Below, piece after piece: positions 25,001 to 37,650 of a stretch of 64,000 bases of DNA; position 1 is the first letter of the stretch, and each line of letters begins with the position of its first letter. The notes beneath the pieces were generated by a model, which was given only the letters and a program-made list of their open reading frames with translations, did not search any database and was not told the DNA's origin. The DNA is from Rhopalosiphum padi (lineage: Eukaryota; Arthropoda; Insecta; Hemiptera; Aphididae): NCBI RefSeq assembly GCF_020882245.1, contig NC_083599.1, positions 53,656,748 to 53,720,747 of the forward strand. The letters are read 5' to 3'. The translations under genes were made by a program, and so were the position numbers.

Positions 25001-27548
25001 CGAACGCACGTTACTGTCCCACAAACAGGACATTTAAATTCCAAGACGTTATTCTTATCGTAGATCAAACACCAACCAGTACAGTCGGGTCGTCTGCACT
25101 GAAAAGATCCACCGTTGTGCTCTTTTGCCAACAACTGTCTGGCTCGTTCCACTGACCTTTGCAAAAATCGTTCATACTCTTCGTCTGAATCCAATATCTA
25201 TGCGAAAATACATGTAATATTTAATTTTAATATTGCTGATGGATGGATGGATACCGAAATATAATTTAATAAACCACATAGGTTAAATAGGGTCTAGGTA
25301 CCTTTTTTATTTCGCGGTGTTGTAAGACTCCGGTACAAGAGTACCGCTCGTCTATGTACGGACATTCAACTTGTTCGGCTTTCGAATGATCGATCGTCAT
25401 TTTCAGACAAAGCCTAAATAACACAAAATCGTCATGCGCCCCATAAATTTAGTATGATTGTATGAAGACATAATAGTTGTAGTGAATTAAATTTAAGTAT
25501 GTGTGGGCGATAGATATGTTTAATATGTGAATTTCTTACATAAATAATTCTTAAAACTGATAGAAAGTATATATCCAGGGTTGAGCAATAAATAGACAGT
25601 TACTTTAAGCAGTTAAACCATGGTGTAACCAGATCAAAGTTACAAATTACTCAAATTGTATGAAATTAGTTACTTTTTTAAGTTTAATCTATTTAGACTT
25701 ATTTTCTATTACTATTTAGTATTTACTAAATATTACTTAGTAAAATTATATCAATCGAATAAAATTAATATGCACCTATTACCCTAACACATTTTACCAA
25801 TTATTTAAATGCGTCTTATATAAAGTAACAATGAAAATATTAATGAAATACATCTTAATTTAATATAGAAATTGTGTAGGTGCCTAACTGGTTACAAGTA
25901 GCAAAATGTAACGAGGTAATGTAACTTGTATCAAACATATTAATACATGTAGATATTAATGATAATATTGCCCAGCTGTATGTAAACTGCGACAAAACAT
26001 GTAAAGATACATTCTAGAAACTGCAACAATTTAATTTATTTATAAAAATATATAATATATATAGTCTATGTACATACCGATACGATAACATATATATGTA
26101 TATAAATGCATCATATATACCTATGTGTTATTATGTACATGTGTAATTTAATTAATATGTTATGTTGGAGACAAATTTGTAAGGAAAATCCAAATTTATT
26201 TTTAAGGTTTAACGCAATATACTAAATATTGGCTCCTTCACAAGTGCAAGATTATCTCAAGTTAAGTAAGTACATGCTGTGTCGTATAATATTGTAGGTA
26301 TTTAAAATGGAACTTACACAAATGTTTAGCCAAAACTACAAACAATTATTGGTGCTAAATAATTTTAAATTTAAGTTTAAATATAATTCCGAAATAAGCG
26401 GTTATTCGATATGGATTTGCTCATAGAAAACATGCAGAGCCAAATTGGTCTTAAACAACGACAACAAGAAACTCTACAAGAAAAATCATTTTTGGTACAC
26501 AATCTATAGTTACACCAATACCATAACATAAATATTTAATTAAATGATTAACGTATATGTGTTATCGTATCGGTTATGTACATTGTACATAGTATCTAAA
26601 TATATAATATGCATATATAAAATAAATTGTCGCAGTTTGTATAATGTTAATTTTTTTTTTTTTTGGCACAGTTTACATATCAACTTTTAGAAAAGGTGTA
26701 ATTTTGTCGCAGTTTACCATCTCCCTTATTGCCCATCCCTGAGTACATCATATGTCAAGGGTCACCAAATGGTGGCCCGCAATCAAAGAATAAATAATAT
26801 ATGCCTTTTACGGCAACGTTATATGTATTATTGTTGTGAAAATAATACCTATTATATGTTGAAGCATGTACTTAGAATTTCGATGGCCCACAAAAATTTT
26901 CAGATTCCTAATGTGGCCCTTAAGACACACTGTTTGTTTTCTCTCTCTAGTCCACGCGCCACATAGACAAAACGCATTTACGCAGTCTGAGTACAAACTA
27001 CAAGACGACGAGTTTTTCCATTATTCTTAATACAACGTTAATTATATATCGTTTAGAAATAGCTACAAATTACAACATTTTTAAATAACCTTTAAATTTT
27101 CAAAATTTTATTTTTTTTTTAAAAACTCATCGTACTCAGAAATATTATCAAAATTTAATTTTATAATAGGTATATTTACTCTAGAACCAAAATTGAGTGA
27201 GTTCTACTCAGACTGCGTAAATGCGTTTTGTCTATGTTGCGCGTGGGCTAGAGAGAGAGAACAAACAGTGTGTGACATCCTCTTTAAAAAATATTAATTG
27301 GTGACCCCTGTCGTATGTATTATATACGCACTATATGGTAAGCAAGGGAAACAACAAAATCGTATTTTCATACCTACAAAATACATGCAAACAATCACGT
27401 AACACAACGCCATTATTATCATATGTACATAAACACACAGCGCACTCAAAGGGGCCGTTATGAAGTACTAGGTCACTTTGCATTTCCATGGCCATTAATT
27501 GCTGATAACAGTTAATATCTTTATCTTCAGATGGCAAATGTTTAGTGT
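22071..27548 (-). CDS. RBCK1: RBR-type E3 ubiquitin ligase, HOIL-1/RBCK1-like (RING1-IBR-RING2 exons)
   Basis: Six minus-strand exons join in frame with consensus splice sites: 27548-27374, 25413-25302, 25197-24994, 23834-23766, 23697-23554 and 22154-22071 (stop TAA). RING1 is FECAVC...[11 protein letters not shown] plus [12 protein letters not shown]. The IBR is [12 protein letters not shown]...FKCPVC...CVRCG plus GRGC. RING2 is MLCPGC...[16 protein letters not shown]. The end, [18 protein letters not shown] then CHIDCKYCH, matches the HOIL-1 C-terminus closely and ends at the same point. In HOIL-1 the Cys of GCDW is the catalytic residue that receives ubiquitin from E2; that protein works in linear-ubiquitin signalling and attaches ubiquitin through ester bonds. 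Two hAT-like elements sit in the first intron shown. The gene must have an upstream exon; the first exon here opens with two bases completing a codon. See the separate entry at 32772-34422. Confidence 0.93.
22155..23553. other. Last intron of the RBR ligase gene
   Basis: AT-rich, with a hAT-like start CAGGGATGGCAAATCCATGG near 23191; no matching inverted end was found. Confidence 0.5.
25576..26741. mobile_element. Probable hAT-type element with long subterminal inverted repeats
   Basis: CAGGGTTGAGCAATAA at 25576 is inverted as TTATTGCCCATCCCTG ending at 26741. Further inside, a block including AAACTGCGACAAAA and ACCGATACGATAACA (25985-26095) is inverted at about 26558-26717. The flanking 8-mers TATATATC and AGTACATC agree at only five positions. 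No coding sequence was recognised. It lies in the RBR ligase intron, almost touching the next element. Confidence 0.6.
26756..27310. mobile_element. hAT-type MITE with a 69 bp internal hairpin
   Basis: The left end CAAGGGTCACCAA and right end TTGGTGACCCCTG are inverted copies. The flanks TCATATGT (26748-26755) and TCGTATGT (27311-27318) agree at seven of eight positions. Inside, 26925-26993 is the near-exact inverse of 27205-27273, with about three differences in 69 bp. The right end lies only 63 bp from the RING1 exon of the ligase gene, so splicing of that exon works with an inserted element nearby. Confidence 0.85.
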
Positions 27549-30500
27549 CTGAAAAGTAGCAGATAAAATTTACTACAAATAAGGTTAATACTTAATTCTG
27601 ATAGTAAGTTTAAATATATATATATATATATATACATATACAAATATACAACATATATATTACATAAAAATTACAATATATATGCACAGTGGCGTATTTA
27701 TAGCGTTTAAGTACTAACATATACAAATATACATAAGTATAATTTTAGGACCGAATGTCTGTAAAAAAAAATGACCGGAATAAAATGCCACCTAACTCAA
27801 ATCTGATTAAATAATTCGAAAATGAAAAAAAATATTTGAATGGTTTCTCAGGTAATATTATTTATATAAAAATAATTTTTTCTTAATTAAAATATATCTA
27901 TATTTACTAGTATTACTATTTATTATTTTAAAACGTCTTTTCTAAAATAAAAACAGAACTTGTACTAAACCTAAATCCGCGTATAACTAATACAATAGGT
28001 ATCTGGTATACCATACTAGTATTATACACTAGCTTAATAACCCGGTTTCGCTCGTAGGTAACCTAATCGATTCATATATCATATATGAAAATAATATTTA
28101 TATTTAATAATAAGTATTATTATAATTAAACTATTTAAAGCCTAGCCATGTAATATGTAATAATATTTATAATTTAACTTAATTTATAATGCTTAATATT
28201 TATAATTGAAATGACAAATTAAATGAAATTGGAAATAATACGAGTGATTTGCTCATAAGGAGTATTTGGAATAACTTTCAAATAATTAGTGAAAAAAATG
28301 GGAAAAAGTTAAATAGTGTCGTCACAAAATTGGATCATAAAAAAAGCTTAAAAGCCTGTTCTTCTTATATCGTATATATTAGACATAAGAAGTTTTTAGA
28401 TCCGTTCAAAAAACAGAACATAACATGAATCATATTACGAAAATAATTGAAATAATATAAAAATTTAAAAGCTAATTATTGTGATTGTGTGTTGATTAAA
28501 ATATGTGTCAAAGAAGATATAAGAAATTAAAAACTAGGTATCTTGACACGATTTTAACATTTTAACATCACAATATGCATTTGATTGATTTCTACGTAAC
28601 ACATTAAATATTTTTTGCATAAAAATCAGAAACTAATTAATAATTATCTATTATTATATTAAATATTACATGCTGTAATGACATGTTTTTCAAATTTTGA
28701 AATACGATCAACCTTCGATTAGAACAAAGAATGGATTTATATTGACTATTTAATCGATATTAAAGCTGATACGGCAAATCGTGAACTTATCTGACAACCA
28801 CTCAATTTGCTCTAAAGAAAAAAACCTATTCGAATGTATAGAAATCTTAGCCCTATATACTTAAAAGTTAAAACAGTTTTAATATTCATACCTGAGATTT
28901 GAAAATGTTATGCAAGGTTCTTTATAAATATTGCAATCCATATAAAAAAAATTACTACCAAAGAGTCAAATTAAATTGTTATTATTGCTTTAAGTTCAAA
29001 TTGTTACGACATTACATATTCACTCTTTCTGTACTCAAACTATAATTGTTATTATATTTTGTAGTAATTCAATAACAAAAACCCTAGATACTATTGAAAT
29101 GTTCTTAAAATAATTTATTTTAGATTTGTTTTAGTTCTTTTTCTGTAAATTTCAATAAAAAAAATGTTCCAAATTAAAATTCTTGAAAATGTAATACAAT
29201 ATCCCATATACCTAAGTTGTTCTTATATCTGTATAAAAATATTAACAATACAAAATGTACTAACAAGTAACAACAAGTATTTTAGAGTAAAAATTTAAAA
29301 ATCTTCAACTCTTTTATAGTAATTTAAAGTTAGAATTTGAACGATATTACATATTTAAACGATAAAAGTCGATATTTATTAGACTTTATTAGACTTAAAA
29401 GTTTAACGTATTTTACGAATTTTATACATAACATTTTCAAAATACTCAAATTAATTTTAAAATATTAACTATGTATTGTAGGCTCTGGTCCCTATAAGTT
29501 GATCTAAGCTTAATATTATTATGTATTATAATATTTTATAGAACTTTATACTACCTAATGAATCCACCTACGACCTACATAATAACTATCAAAAAGCGAT
29601 TCTAGACTCTAGAGTAGATATAATTTTAAACAATTGAACTATTTACTACTATTATTATACCTATTAAATATTTTATTTTATTTAATAATTTATAAAATTT
29701 AATAGGTAGTTAGATAGGTTTATAATATTCATAAATAGTTTAGGACATTTTAGTAACCTAACCTGCCGTAACACCCATACGGCCATGCCTAATAAAATTA
29801 TAATTGTTAAGTGTTAAAACTTTTAATTGTTATTAATTTGTAATTATTAGATCATATTAGATTTATATATACAGATAATTGTGAATTTATATATTTACAA
29901 TAATATGTTAAGTACTTAATATATTAATTATCATGCAATTATTAATAAGTTTTTAATTTCTTAGAAAATGTTTATTATCATCTATAAAGGAATATCTATT
30001 TAATTTAAAAATGATTTTAAGACTGTTAAGTTTTTTATTTATTTTTAAAACTAATTAAAATTTATAAATAAATAATATACAATATACAAATAAATATAAT
30101 TAAATAATTTGTATTATTATTAGTTTAAATTTCATATAGTTTTAAAATATCTTCAAGTAAATAATCTGATTTAATTTTTCAAGTGTATGTGTGCTATAAC
30201 TAAGCTTGTGTCAGTCCAAAGTTTATCCATATAAATTTTAATTTAAGAAAAAACATTTTCAAAATCAAATCGTATATAATGTTAAAAAAAATTACAAAAC
30301 TATGATAAATATTCAAACATGTAAAATTATGTATATTTATAGATAATAATACTTTGTTTCAATATTTTATATTATTATAGTATTAACCTTTAACTACGTT
30401 CAATGTGCAGTTGCCGCATTCAATTTTTAATTTAACAGATTATGGATATATCGTACGTATTGTTTGAATAATATCCATTATAATGTATTTAAATTAGGTG

Positions 30501-32417
30501 TATCGATTCAATATTTCTCATTCCTAAAATTTAAAAATTGTTTTAGTGTTTAGTGAATATAAATTTATTGCTGTTGAAAAAGTCTAAAATGTTATACCTA
30601 GGTATACCTATTCTTAAAATTAGCATGCAAAATTTATAAGGAATCCTTATTAAACGTTAGGCTACATGTATATAAAAATGATTAACCCATGAACCTAAAT
30701 ACGCTACTGTATTGTAAAATATACTGTATGTTATAATTAAAGTTATTAATGAATGTAAGTGTTAACACAAAATATCAAAAGGCTTTGAACTTCAACATGC
30801 ATATTACATAATTCTACATTTTATGTATGTTACAAAAAATATTTTAAATGTAGGTATTTATTTGTTTTTGATAATAATATAACTATTTTTATAAACTTTA
30901 AATAGTTAGTCAGTCCATAGGTATTATTTTATTTTTATAGAAAAGTATTTTACAAAAATTAACAAATTATATAGGTACATAAGATAATTCGTTTTTCACG
31001 CGTATCCAAAATAATGTTTTGAACGTTAGGAGGTTAAAACTGCGTAAAAACATTTTGTGTTTTCAAACACTTATAACGTTGTAAAAGTATAAATTATTCA
31101 ATGTGCAAAAATGGATGACTTACGATTTAAGTCACTTTTACCCTTATTCTATAATGCGTGATTAGTCATTATGTCTTAAACTCTTAACTAAGGCTGATAA
31201 AGAATAGTGCAACAAAAAGTAGATACTACTAAAAACGGATGGAAGTCACCAAATAATAAGAAAAAATAGGTATAATCGTTTAATAAATTATATATATATA
31301 TTTCCTGTAGCTACCATACTGCGAATTTGATGTAAAAAAATGTAGCTATGTAATGCACCGGGACCATTTTTATTTATTTATTTAATTTTTGGATAAAATG
31401 AAGTACCTACCGTTTATTTTTTTTATTTTATACTAAAATCATGTCTATTTGTCTTCAGATATTCAAACCATTTATTAAATCACTTATATTGCACAGTATA
31501 CTTATTTAAAATAATTATGTTTTGCCAATATAATATAGCCTTTATTTTAACATGTATACCGAATGTTCATTAGTCCGTTACTGTTATAAACGGTATTGAA
31601 TATGGCATTAACGGTCATCGATTATAACGTAACTTATTGATACTTGAGTTTTGAATGGTTAATATTAAGGTGATACGCACACGCGGACTTACATAGTTAC
31701 ATGTTAAATAAGTACTTATATCAACTTTAATTTTTCTTGAACATCAAATTTGCAATATGGCTATTGAGTAATTATTTATTAATTATTAAATATTATTTTT
31801 AATTAGTATTTAATAATTTTTTTAAATAAAAACTTAAATATAGTGAATAGAATGAAAGTTATTTTAGATCGTCGTGTTACATTCTTGTATTAACCATAAT
31901 CTGTAATATATTATGCCTATACGATACACCCGTATGTTAACTGCTTACCCATATTTATTTTCTTTATTCGTATAACAAAATAAATATGTTATTTGTATTA
32001 ATTAATTTTTAATCAAATTATATTTTAAGTATGAGATTTTGACATTAATATTACTTATAATCTTTTATTTATTTTATGTATGCAATTTTCATTATGATAC
32101 AATCATTATTACTCTCGTAGTAATATTAATAAAATATTATATTGTAAAATTGACTTTAATTTGTATTTTAATTTATTATAAAATAATAGTTATTTTATCA
32201 TATTTCATCAATTTTTATTTCTAATTTATTCCATAGGTTTATACATAAAAATCTATAAAAAATTATTCCTGTCCAAAGTATAGGAGGAAAATATTTATAC
32301 GTATAATAATACGGTGTATTTCGATGAAAAAATATACGTATTATTTGCACATTGTACCTATAATACATATTATCTTCTAGTCACATCAGATTTTATCGTT
32401 TTTAAAACACCTTTCGC
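27549..32417. other. Long AT-rich stretch, probably the first intron of the RBR ligase gene
   Basis: Includes a TA-rich tract near 27617-27640 and a CAGTGGCGTATTTATAG terminus near 27687, like that of the hAT MITE at 7237. A related inverted end, CTAAATACGCTACTG, is near 30697, but without a convincing target duplication. 28850-29470 resembles repeats seen at 36.7 and 40 kb. I found no exon for UBL or NZF domains here, though decayed or small exons could be missed. Confidence 0.4.
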
Positions 32418-32567
32418 CAAGGGCGTCCCCAGACATTTTCTAGGGGGGGAGGGCAAAATTAGTTTAAAAAATAAATGAAGATTTTTTTATACATTTTATT
32501 TATAGTACATTATTATGTTTATTCGTAGACGGGGGGGGGGCAAGTGCCTCCCCTGGGGACGCCCATG
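32418..32567. mobile_element. Short hAT-type MITE
   Basis: Inverted ends CAAGGGCGTCCCCAG and CTGGGGACGCCCATG bound 150 bp. The flanks CCTTTCGC (32410-32417) and CCTTTCGT (32568-32575) agree at seven of eight positions. Runs of G lie just inside both ends. Confidence 0.85.
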
Positions 32568-32771
32568 CCTTTCGTACATTAGGTACATGACTATATTCGA
32601 GAGAGCGAGCGCTCTAATATTATTGTACACGTTGATGGCATACTCGTTATTGGACGTCGGGAAATTCTAATACATATTATTACGTTGCACATTTCCGAAA
32701 CTAAGTAATATAACGTATACATTTTCCGAGTATATACCAAACGTCTTTAGTTTGAGTATACTATACTGTAC

Positions 32772-34422
32772 CTGCAGCAGACGAACAACCGCCGCCGCCG
32801 CCGCCGCCGCCGCCGTCACTCCGGACGACCGAAGGTGTCGCGTCCAACTCGGACGTTTTCGCTGCGGCGGCGGCAGACTCGAACGCCGTCCGCGTTGTCT
32901 GCAACGACGGTTTAGGGACAGCGGTCGTGGTGCTCGCGACCGCCGTGTCTTTGCCGACGGTCGACCGCTCGTCCGCGAATCCCGTCGGCCGCTGTTGTTG
33001 GAAAAACGCTAAACGTTTGTGTCGCACGAGCCGCTTTTCGTCGTCCGCCGCAGACACTTTGTCCGATCGCTTACCCTCGTCATCGGCCGCCGCCGCCACT
33101 ACCGCCGCCGCCGTCGCCGTCGGATACGATTTCCGAATGACGGCCGCGACGATGGCGTTCTTGTGGTCGGCCGTCAGCGGTACGGCCAACGGTACGCCAA
33201 GCCCGCCGCGGTGGTTCCTCTGCCGACATATTTCGGCCGCTCGCTTGTCCAGCTCGGTCAGGTTGGTGGCGGCCATGGCCGTGTACAGCGCCGCCGGGGA
33301 CGCGAACCCGTGGCCGCGAGCGGCTGCCGTCGTTTCCGCCTTCGAAGAGGTCGTCGGCTTCTTATCGAAAAAGTGCTTTTCGATCTTGTCCACCCGCTGC
33401 ATCAGTCGGTCCCTCTCGTACTGCGAGATTTTTCGCTTGACGTTCGACCCGGTGGCGGCGGCTGCGGCCACAGCGGTGACGACAGGCTGCGGCTGTAGTT
33501 GCTGTACGACGGGCGGCTTGGGCGCGGGACCCTTCCTGCGCCGTTGCGCCGGTGCCGCTCGGCGACAGGGCCCGCGTTGCTGCTGCTGCTGCGGCGGCGG
33601 CGGCGGCTGCTGCGACGGCCTCAGTTCCGACCCGTTCGCCGGCGGCAGAGGCGCCCTATACTTTTTCCTGGACATCGTGCCGGCCACGCGTCGCTGTACC
33701 GTCGCAGTGTTCGCGGACGCCCCCACTGCCGCGGCTACGGCGTGAGATTCCTGAACCGTCGCCAGCGGCGGTGGTGGAGCGACCCGCTTGTTACGTCGCC
33801 TGGTGGCCGTCATCGTGCCGGTGGTCGCGGCCTGACGGCCGGCGCGCGCACTCGTCCCGGCCGCGGTAGACGGCGAGATCGGCTGTCCGCGATCCGTCCG
33901 CCGCCGATGGGCCACCGGCAGCGTGGCCGCATCGATGTACTCGACCGCATCTTTGCCGTCGTCGTCGTCGTCTGCATAACGTCCGTCTCGTCGGGTCGCG
34001 ACGCCCTTCTCGTCGTCGTTCCGCGGCGGTCCGTCTACGTACGCGAAACTGTACACGGTCGTCGTACTGCCCGACCACCGCGACCACGTAGCCGCGGCCG
34101 CGGGCCTGCGACGAGCCGCGACCGGCGTGACCGCCGCGTAGTCCGGTTCCTGTTCCACGTACGCTTGCCGTAGGCGCTGCAGATCGTCTCGGAACCAGGC
34201 CGAGTCGTCGTCGTCGTCGCCGCTGTCGTCGTAGTGCTTGCTCCTCCGGAACCATTTCATTATGGAAAACGACGAATACCTGTGACGCCGCCTTTCCGTG
34301 GCGTAGTAACGGCACGGCAGTCGTGCCGCCGCCGCCGCTCCTCCGGCGCCGCCGCCAATCGTACCGCCACCGCCGCCGTCGACGCGCCGACGGTTGTACG
34401 ACGACGACAACGTCCCGGGCAT
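32772..34422 (-). CDS. GC-rich low-complexity exon, probable first coding exon of the RBR ligase
   Basis: A 1651 bp minus-strand frame from ATG 34422 (MPGTLSSSYNRRR) ends at a plausible donor, GCAG/GTACAG, after 32772. It is rich in CpG and far more GC-rich than everything around it. The protein is mostly low complexity: Gly and Ala runs, an Asp run (DDSGDDDDDSAWFRDDLQ), PPPPPQQQQQ, proline motifs APPPPLA, RAPLPP and GPAPKPP, and a Gly10 run near the end. The only ordered-looking stretch is KISQYERDRLMQRVDKIEKH. I recognise no domain. The exon ends one base into a codon, and the RBR exon at 27548 starts with the two missing bases. Joining them gives a continuous 812-residue frame. A second possible start is Met55 at 34260 (MKWFRRSK). 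The link is inference; the phase match has a one-in-three chance of being accidental. It could be a separate gene. Confidence 0.6.
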
Positions 34423-35149
34423 GACGGCTACGGGACCCGAGCGAACCCGATTGAACTGCAGTAGAACCTCTCTAATCCGTCGCCTTCGCGGTGACTGGGG
34501 GGGTGTGGTCGGAACGCGAAAAGGGTAGGATTATCAGAATATATACAGAATCCTGATGTATAAGGGAAATGCTAAACTAGCAATTCACTTTGTATAACAT
34601 ATATCTACTAGAAATTGAAAAATCCAAATGTATTCATATCGATAATACTATATGGTCGGATCAACCGGAGTGGCGGGCCAGCCGAGGGCGGACGAGAGGG
34701 TTACTATTGTATAATATAATAGCGTTTACACCGTAAAAAAACGCTATAGGCACCTGTTTCGCACAATCGTATAATTGCATATTGGCATTTTGAACATCAC
34801 ACCTTTTGACGTGTATCCATATTGGTAGGTACGTCGAGACACGCGTTTTAATGAGACCGCACAGTTATATTAGATAATATGTCGTTTTTTACGACACTCG
34901 ACACAAGAGATCTGAGAGCACTAAACGCGTGTAACGCGCGTTCGAAGGTGTTCGAAAGAAAAAAAAACGATTACATTAATTACGTACTTATATATTTTTT
35001 TTTTTTACAAAACGTGCGGACGCTGCAGCGAGCGGCTGTATACCGCGAGACTATACTATATAGACTGTGTGCTACCAGTGTCCGACAACGACGGCTGTTC
35101 GCCTATAAAAATATTATAGTGACAATTATATTATTGGCCACCGACGGCG

Positions 35150-35150
<1 letters not shown>
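34423..35150. promoter_or_regulatory. Probable 5' untranslated region and promoter region of the RBR ligase gene
   Basis: CpG-richer than the rest of the window, next to the GC-rich first exon. No TATA box or initiator stood out clearly enough to name. Confidence 0.35.

Positions 35151-35236
<86 letters not shown>
35151..35236. repeat. (TG)n microsatellite
   Basis: About 42 uninterrupted TG dinucleotides, followed by short interrupted TG/TATG units. Confidence 0.97.
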
Positions 35237-35243
<7 letters not shown>

Positions 35244-36879
35244 GTGAACGTGTGAATGCTGCCTATATGTGCGTAGACGCTGTGTAGAGTTGGCATGAGA
35301 TTTTAATGTAAACTATTTTCGTTGATGCTACGGAAAAAAATAGTCTCGGGACGCGTAAAGCGAACCCGGCCGCTAATGGCATTCGTGATTCATAGGTGCA
35401 TTTATATATATAGAGTGAGATATATATTATATACAAACGTACATTTTGTTACGAAAAAAAAAAATCGTAGCAGAATAAATTATGGACTACAATGATATTA
35501 TATTATTAGTTAACAAGTATTTTAAAATTTTGTCTGTAACCTGATAATGTTTAATTATAATATACTTTTAAAGATAATTTTATATGTTTGAAAAAGAATC
35601 CGTCTAAATTGCATAATATCGTGTCTATTTTTTTTTAGTACCTACCTACAATTAATTATTTTTCATTTGCGACTTACTCAATCCTCAGAAAAACATTGTT
35701 GTTTTTAAAATATACCTATACATTTATGTAGCATACTGCAGTGCTGGTACCATAACGATTTTGTAATTAACGATCATCATATAGTTTTTAAATTAAACAA
35801 TAGGTATATAATAGGAATAAGCAACAACAACAAAAAAGGTGGGAAAAATGAGTACCACTCTGCAGATGTAAGTACATAAGATGGGTGTGCTAAGTTTGAA
35901 TTCATTGATAAACCATTGTATACGAAAAAAAATCCTGAGTCTCCACTGAGTCTGTTATCTTATAAACACATGAAATACATTTCATGATATGTTTTTTTTT
36001 CTATTTCTATTTTGTAATTAATTTTACTATTAGTATTTCAGTAGGATGATTTAATTTTTGTTGAAAACATTACATTTATTAGTATTTAATTATTATAATA
36101 TATATATACTTTATAGCATATTATATTGTAACGTGAGTTTTTCATTTTTCCGGACAACTTGTCCAATATTTCTTTCCGTAAAAAAATTATTTTGACTATT
36201 ACGAACATTAATAAAAAAAATGAGACCGCTCGGTCAATCCGTTTTTGAGTTATACGCTTACAAACGAATATCATTTAAATTTTATATAATATGTATACTA
36301 TATAGATTATAATTATAATTTATAATAGATGCAATATATTATATTAGCTATTATTCATATTTTAGATTCTGAACGAAGTGAAGAATGTATTGATTTTACA
36401 ATGATGTATGTTTTTTTTATTATTATTATTTTTGTGTCATCATGATTTGGAGTAGAAATAATGCTTTGATTTTTAACTTCAGGCCCTCTTTGAAAACCCC
36501 TTAAAAAGTAACGGAAAAATGGAAATTTTTACGCATAGGTAATCAGTTTTTAATAAAATTGATTTTTTTATTTTGCTGCAACTCGAAAAAGAATCATTGT
36601 AAATACTTGAGATTTTCACCAAATGTTTGTATTAGCGTTATCTAATTACGATTAAATTTCCAAATATTTTGACCTTTTTTAAGCTATTTATAGACAATTG
36701 AAATTTTCGATTTTTTAGTTTTTTTTAGAAATGACTGTAAAAAAAAATTTGTTATCCAAAAAATCTTTAAAATTTAATACAAGGTTTATTATAAGTTATA
36801 AGTTGTACTTATCGAAGTAAAAAAAAAAAAAAATCGTTAGTCACAATTTTTGTTGATAAGCATTTAAAGTTTATTATGC

Positions 36880-37650
36880 CGTAAATTTTTTTATATTTTT
36901 CGTAATCTTAGAAATATACTTGATAAAATACAATTAAGAATAATATGTATCTCACTAGTTCAGTCGGTTATTTCTTATGGAATTGAGAGTTGGGGTTGTG
37001 CTTATGATATTCATTTAAAAAAACTAAAAATAACTATAAATAAAATAATTAAATTCATATTAAAGTTACCTAATTACACATGTTCTAATATTATACACAA
37101 TGAGTTAAATGTATTTAATCTTGAAAAGTTATTTAAAAAAAAATTATTATTACTTTTGTATAAACATAGGAGTGTTGTACCATTACCTAGCCATAATCTC
37201 AATACTAGATTTAGAAAAAATGTAAATATAAATATGCCTAGATGTTATAAATCGTTTGGTCTTAAAAGCTCTTTAAATACTGCAATTATTCTTTGTAAAG
37301 ATTTAAAAATTAATATTAATCTCTTCAAAAACTACTATCATTTTAAGTTTAGCATATTAGAACTCCTCTAATTATTATTGTAAATTAATATTAGTATATT
37401 ATTTTAATTACACACTATTGTTCTCATTTGTAAACGTTAGTATTATTAACTTAATTTCTTTATTTTTTTTCTGTTTTAATCTATTATTATTATGTAGTAT
37501 ACTATTTATATTTCTACACTAGTTGTTATACACTATTTCAAGAACTCATCATCTTCAATACAAGCACTAGATTACAGAAGATGAGCAAACTATTATATAT
37601 TAAGGCATTATATTACAATATATTATAAAATGTTTGTTTGCATTAAATAA
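36880..37650 (+). mobile_element. LINE 3' fragment with open RT C-terminal frame
   Basis: An uninterrupted plus-strand frame runs from about 36883 to the stop at 37371. It reads LRNILDKIQLRIICISLVQS, then ISYGIESWGCAY, KLKITINKIIKFILKLPN, and RCYKSFGLKSSLNTA. This is the thumb and C-terminal region of a LINE reverse transcriptase (the S-YGIExWG block is diagnostic). A 3' tail of AAAT units ends near 37650. The copy is 5'-truncated, as is usual for LINE insertions, and its frame is intact, so it is fairly young. It lies inside the inverted-repeat element at 36361-39135. Confidence 0.75.

Noticed and set aside
27687..30711. A 3 kb hAT element between CAGTGGCGTATTTATAG and CTAAATACGCTACTG
   Set aside because: The ends resemble the MITE at 7237, but the flanking 8-mers do not match and no transposase lies between. 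They may be two unrelated half-elements.
32039..32224. 61-codon hydrophobic plus-strand frame
   Set aside because: Composed almost only of Ile, Leu, Tyr and Phe, as expected from AT-rich non-coding DNA.
32752..34464. Several long plus-strand and alternate-frame open frames over the GC-rich exon
   Set aside because: They arise because a GC-rich sequence has few stop codons in any frame. The 553-codon minus frame is the longest, ends at a plausible splice donor and joins in phase with the RBR exons.
34879..35247. 122-codon plus-strand frame ending in a Cys/Val repeat
   Set aside because: Its second half is simply the (TG)n microsatellite read as codons; the first half shows no homology I recognise.
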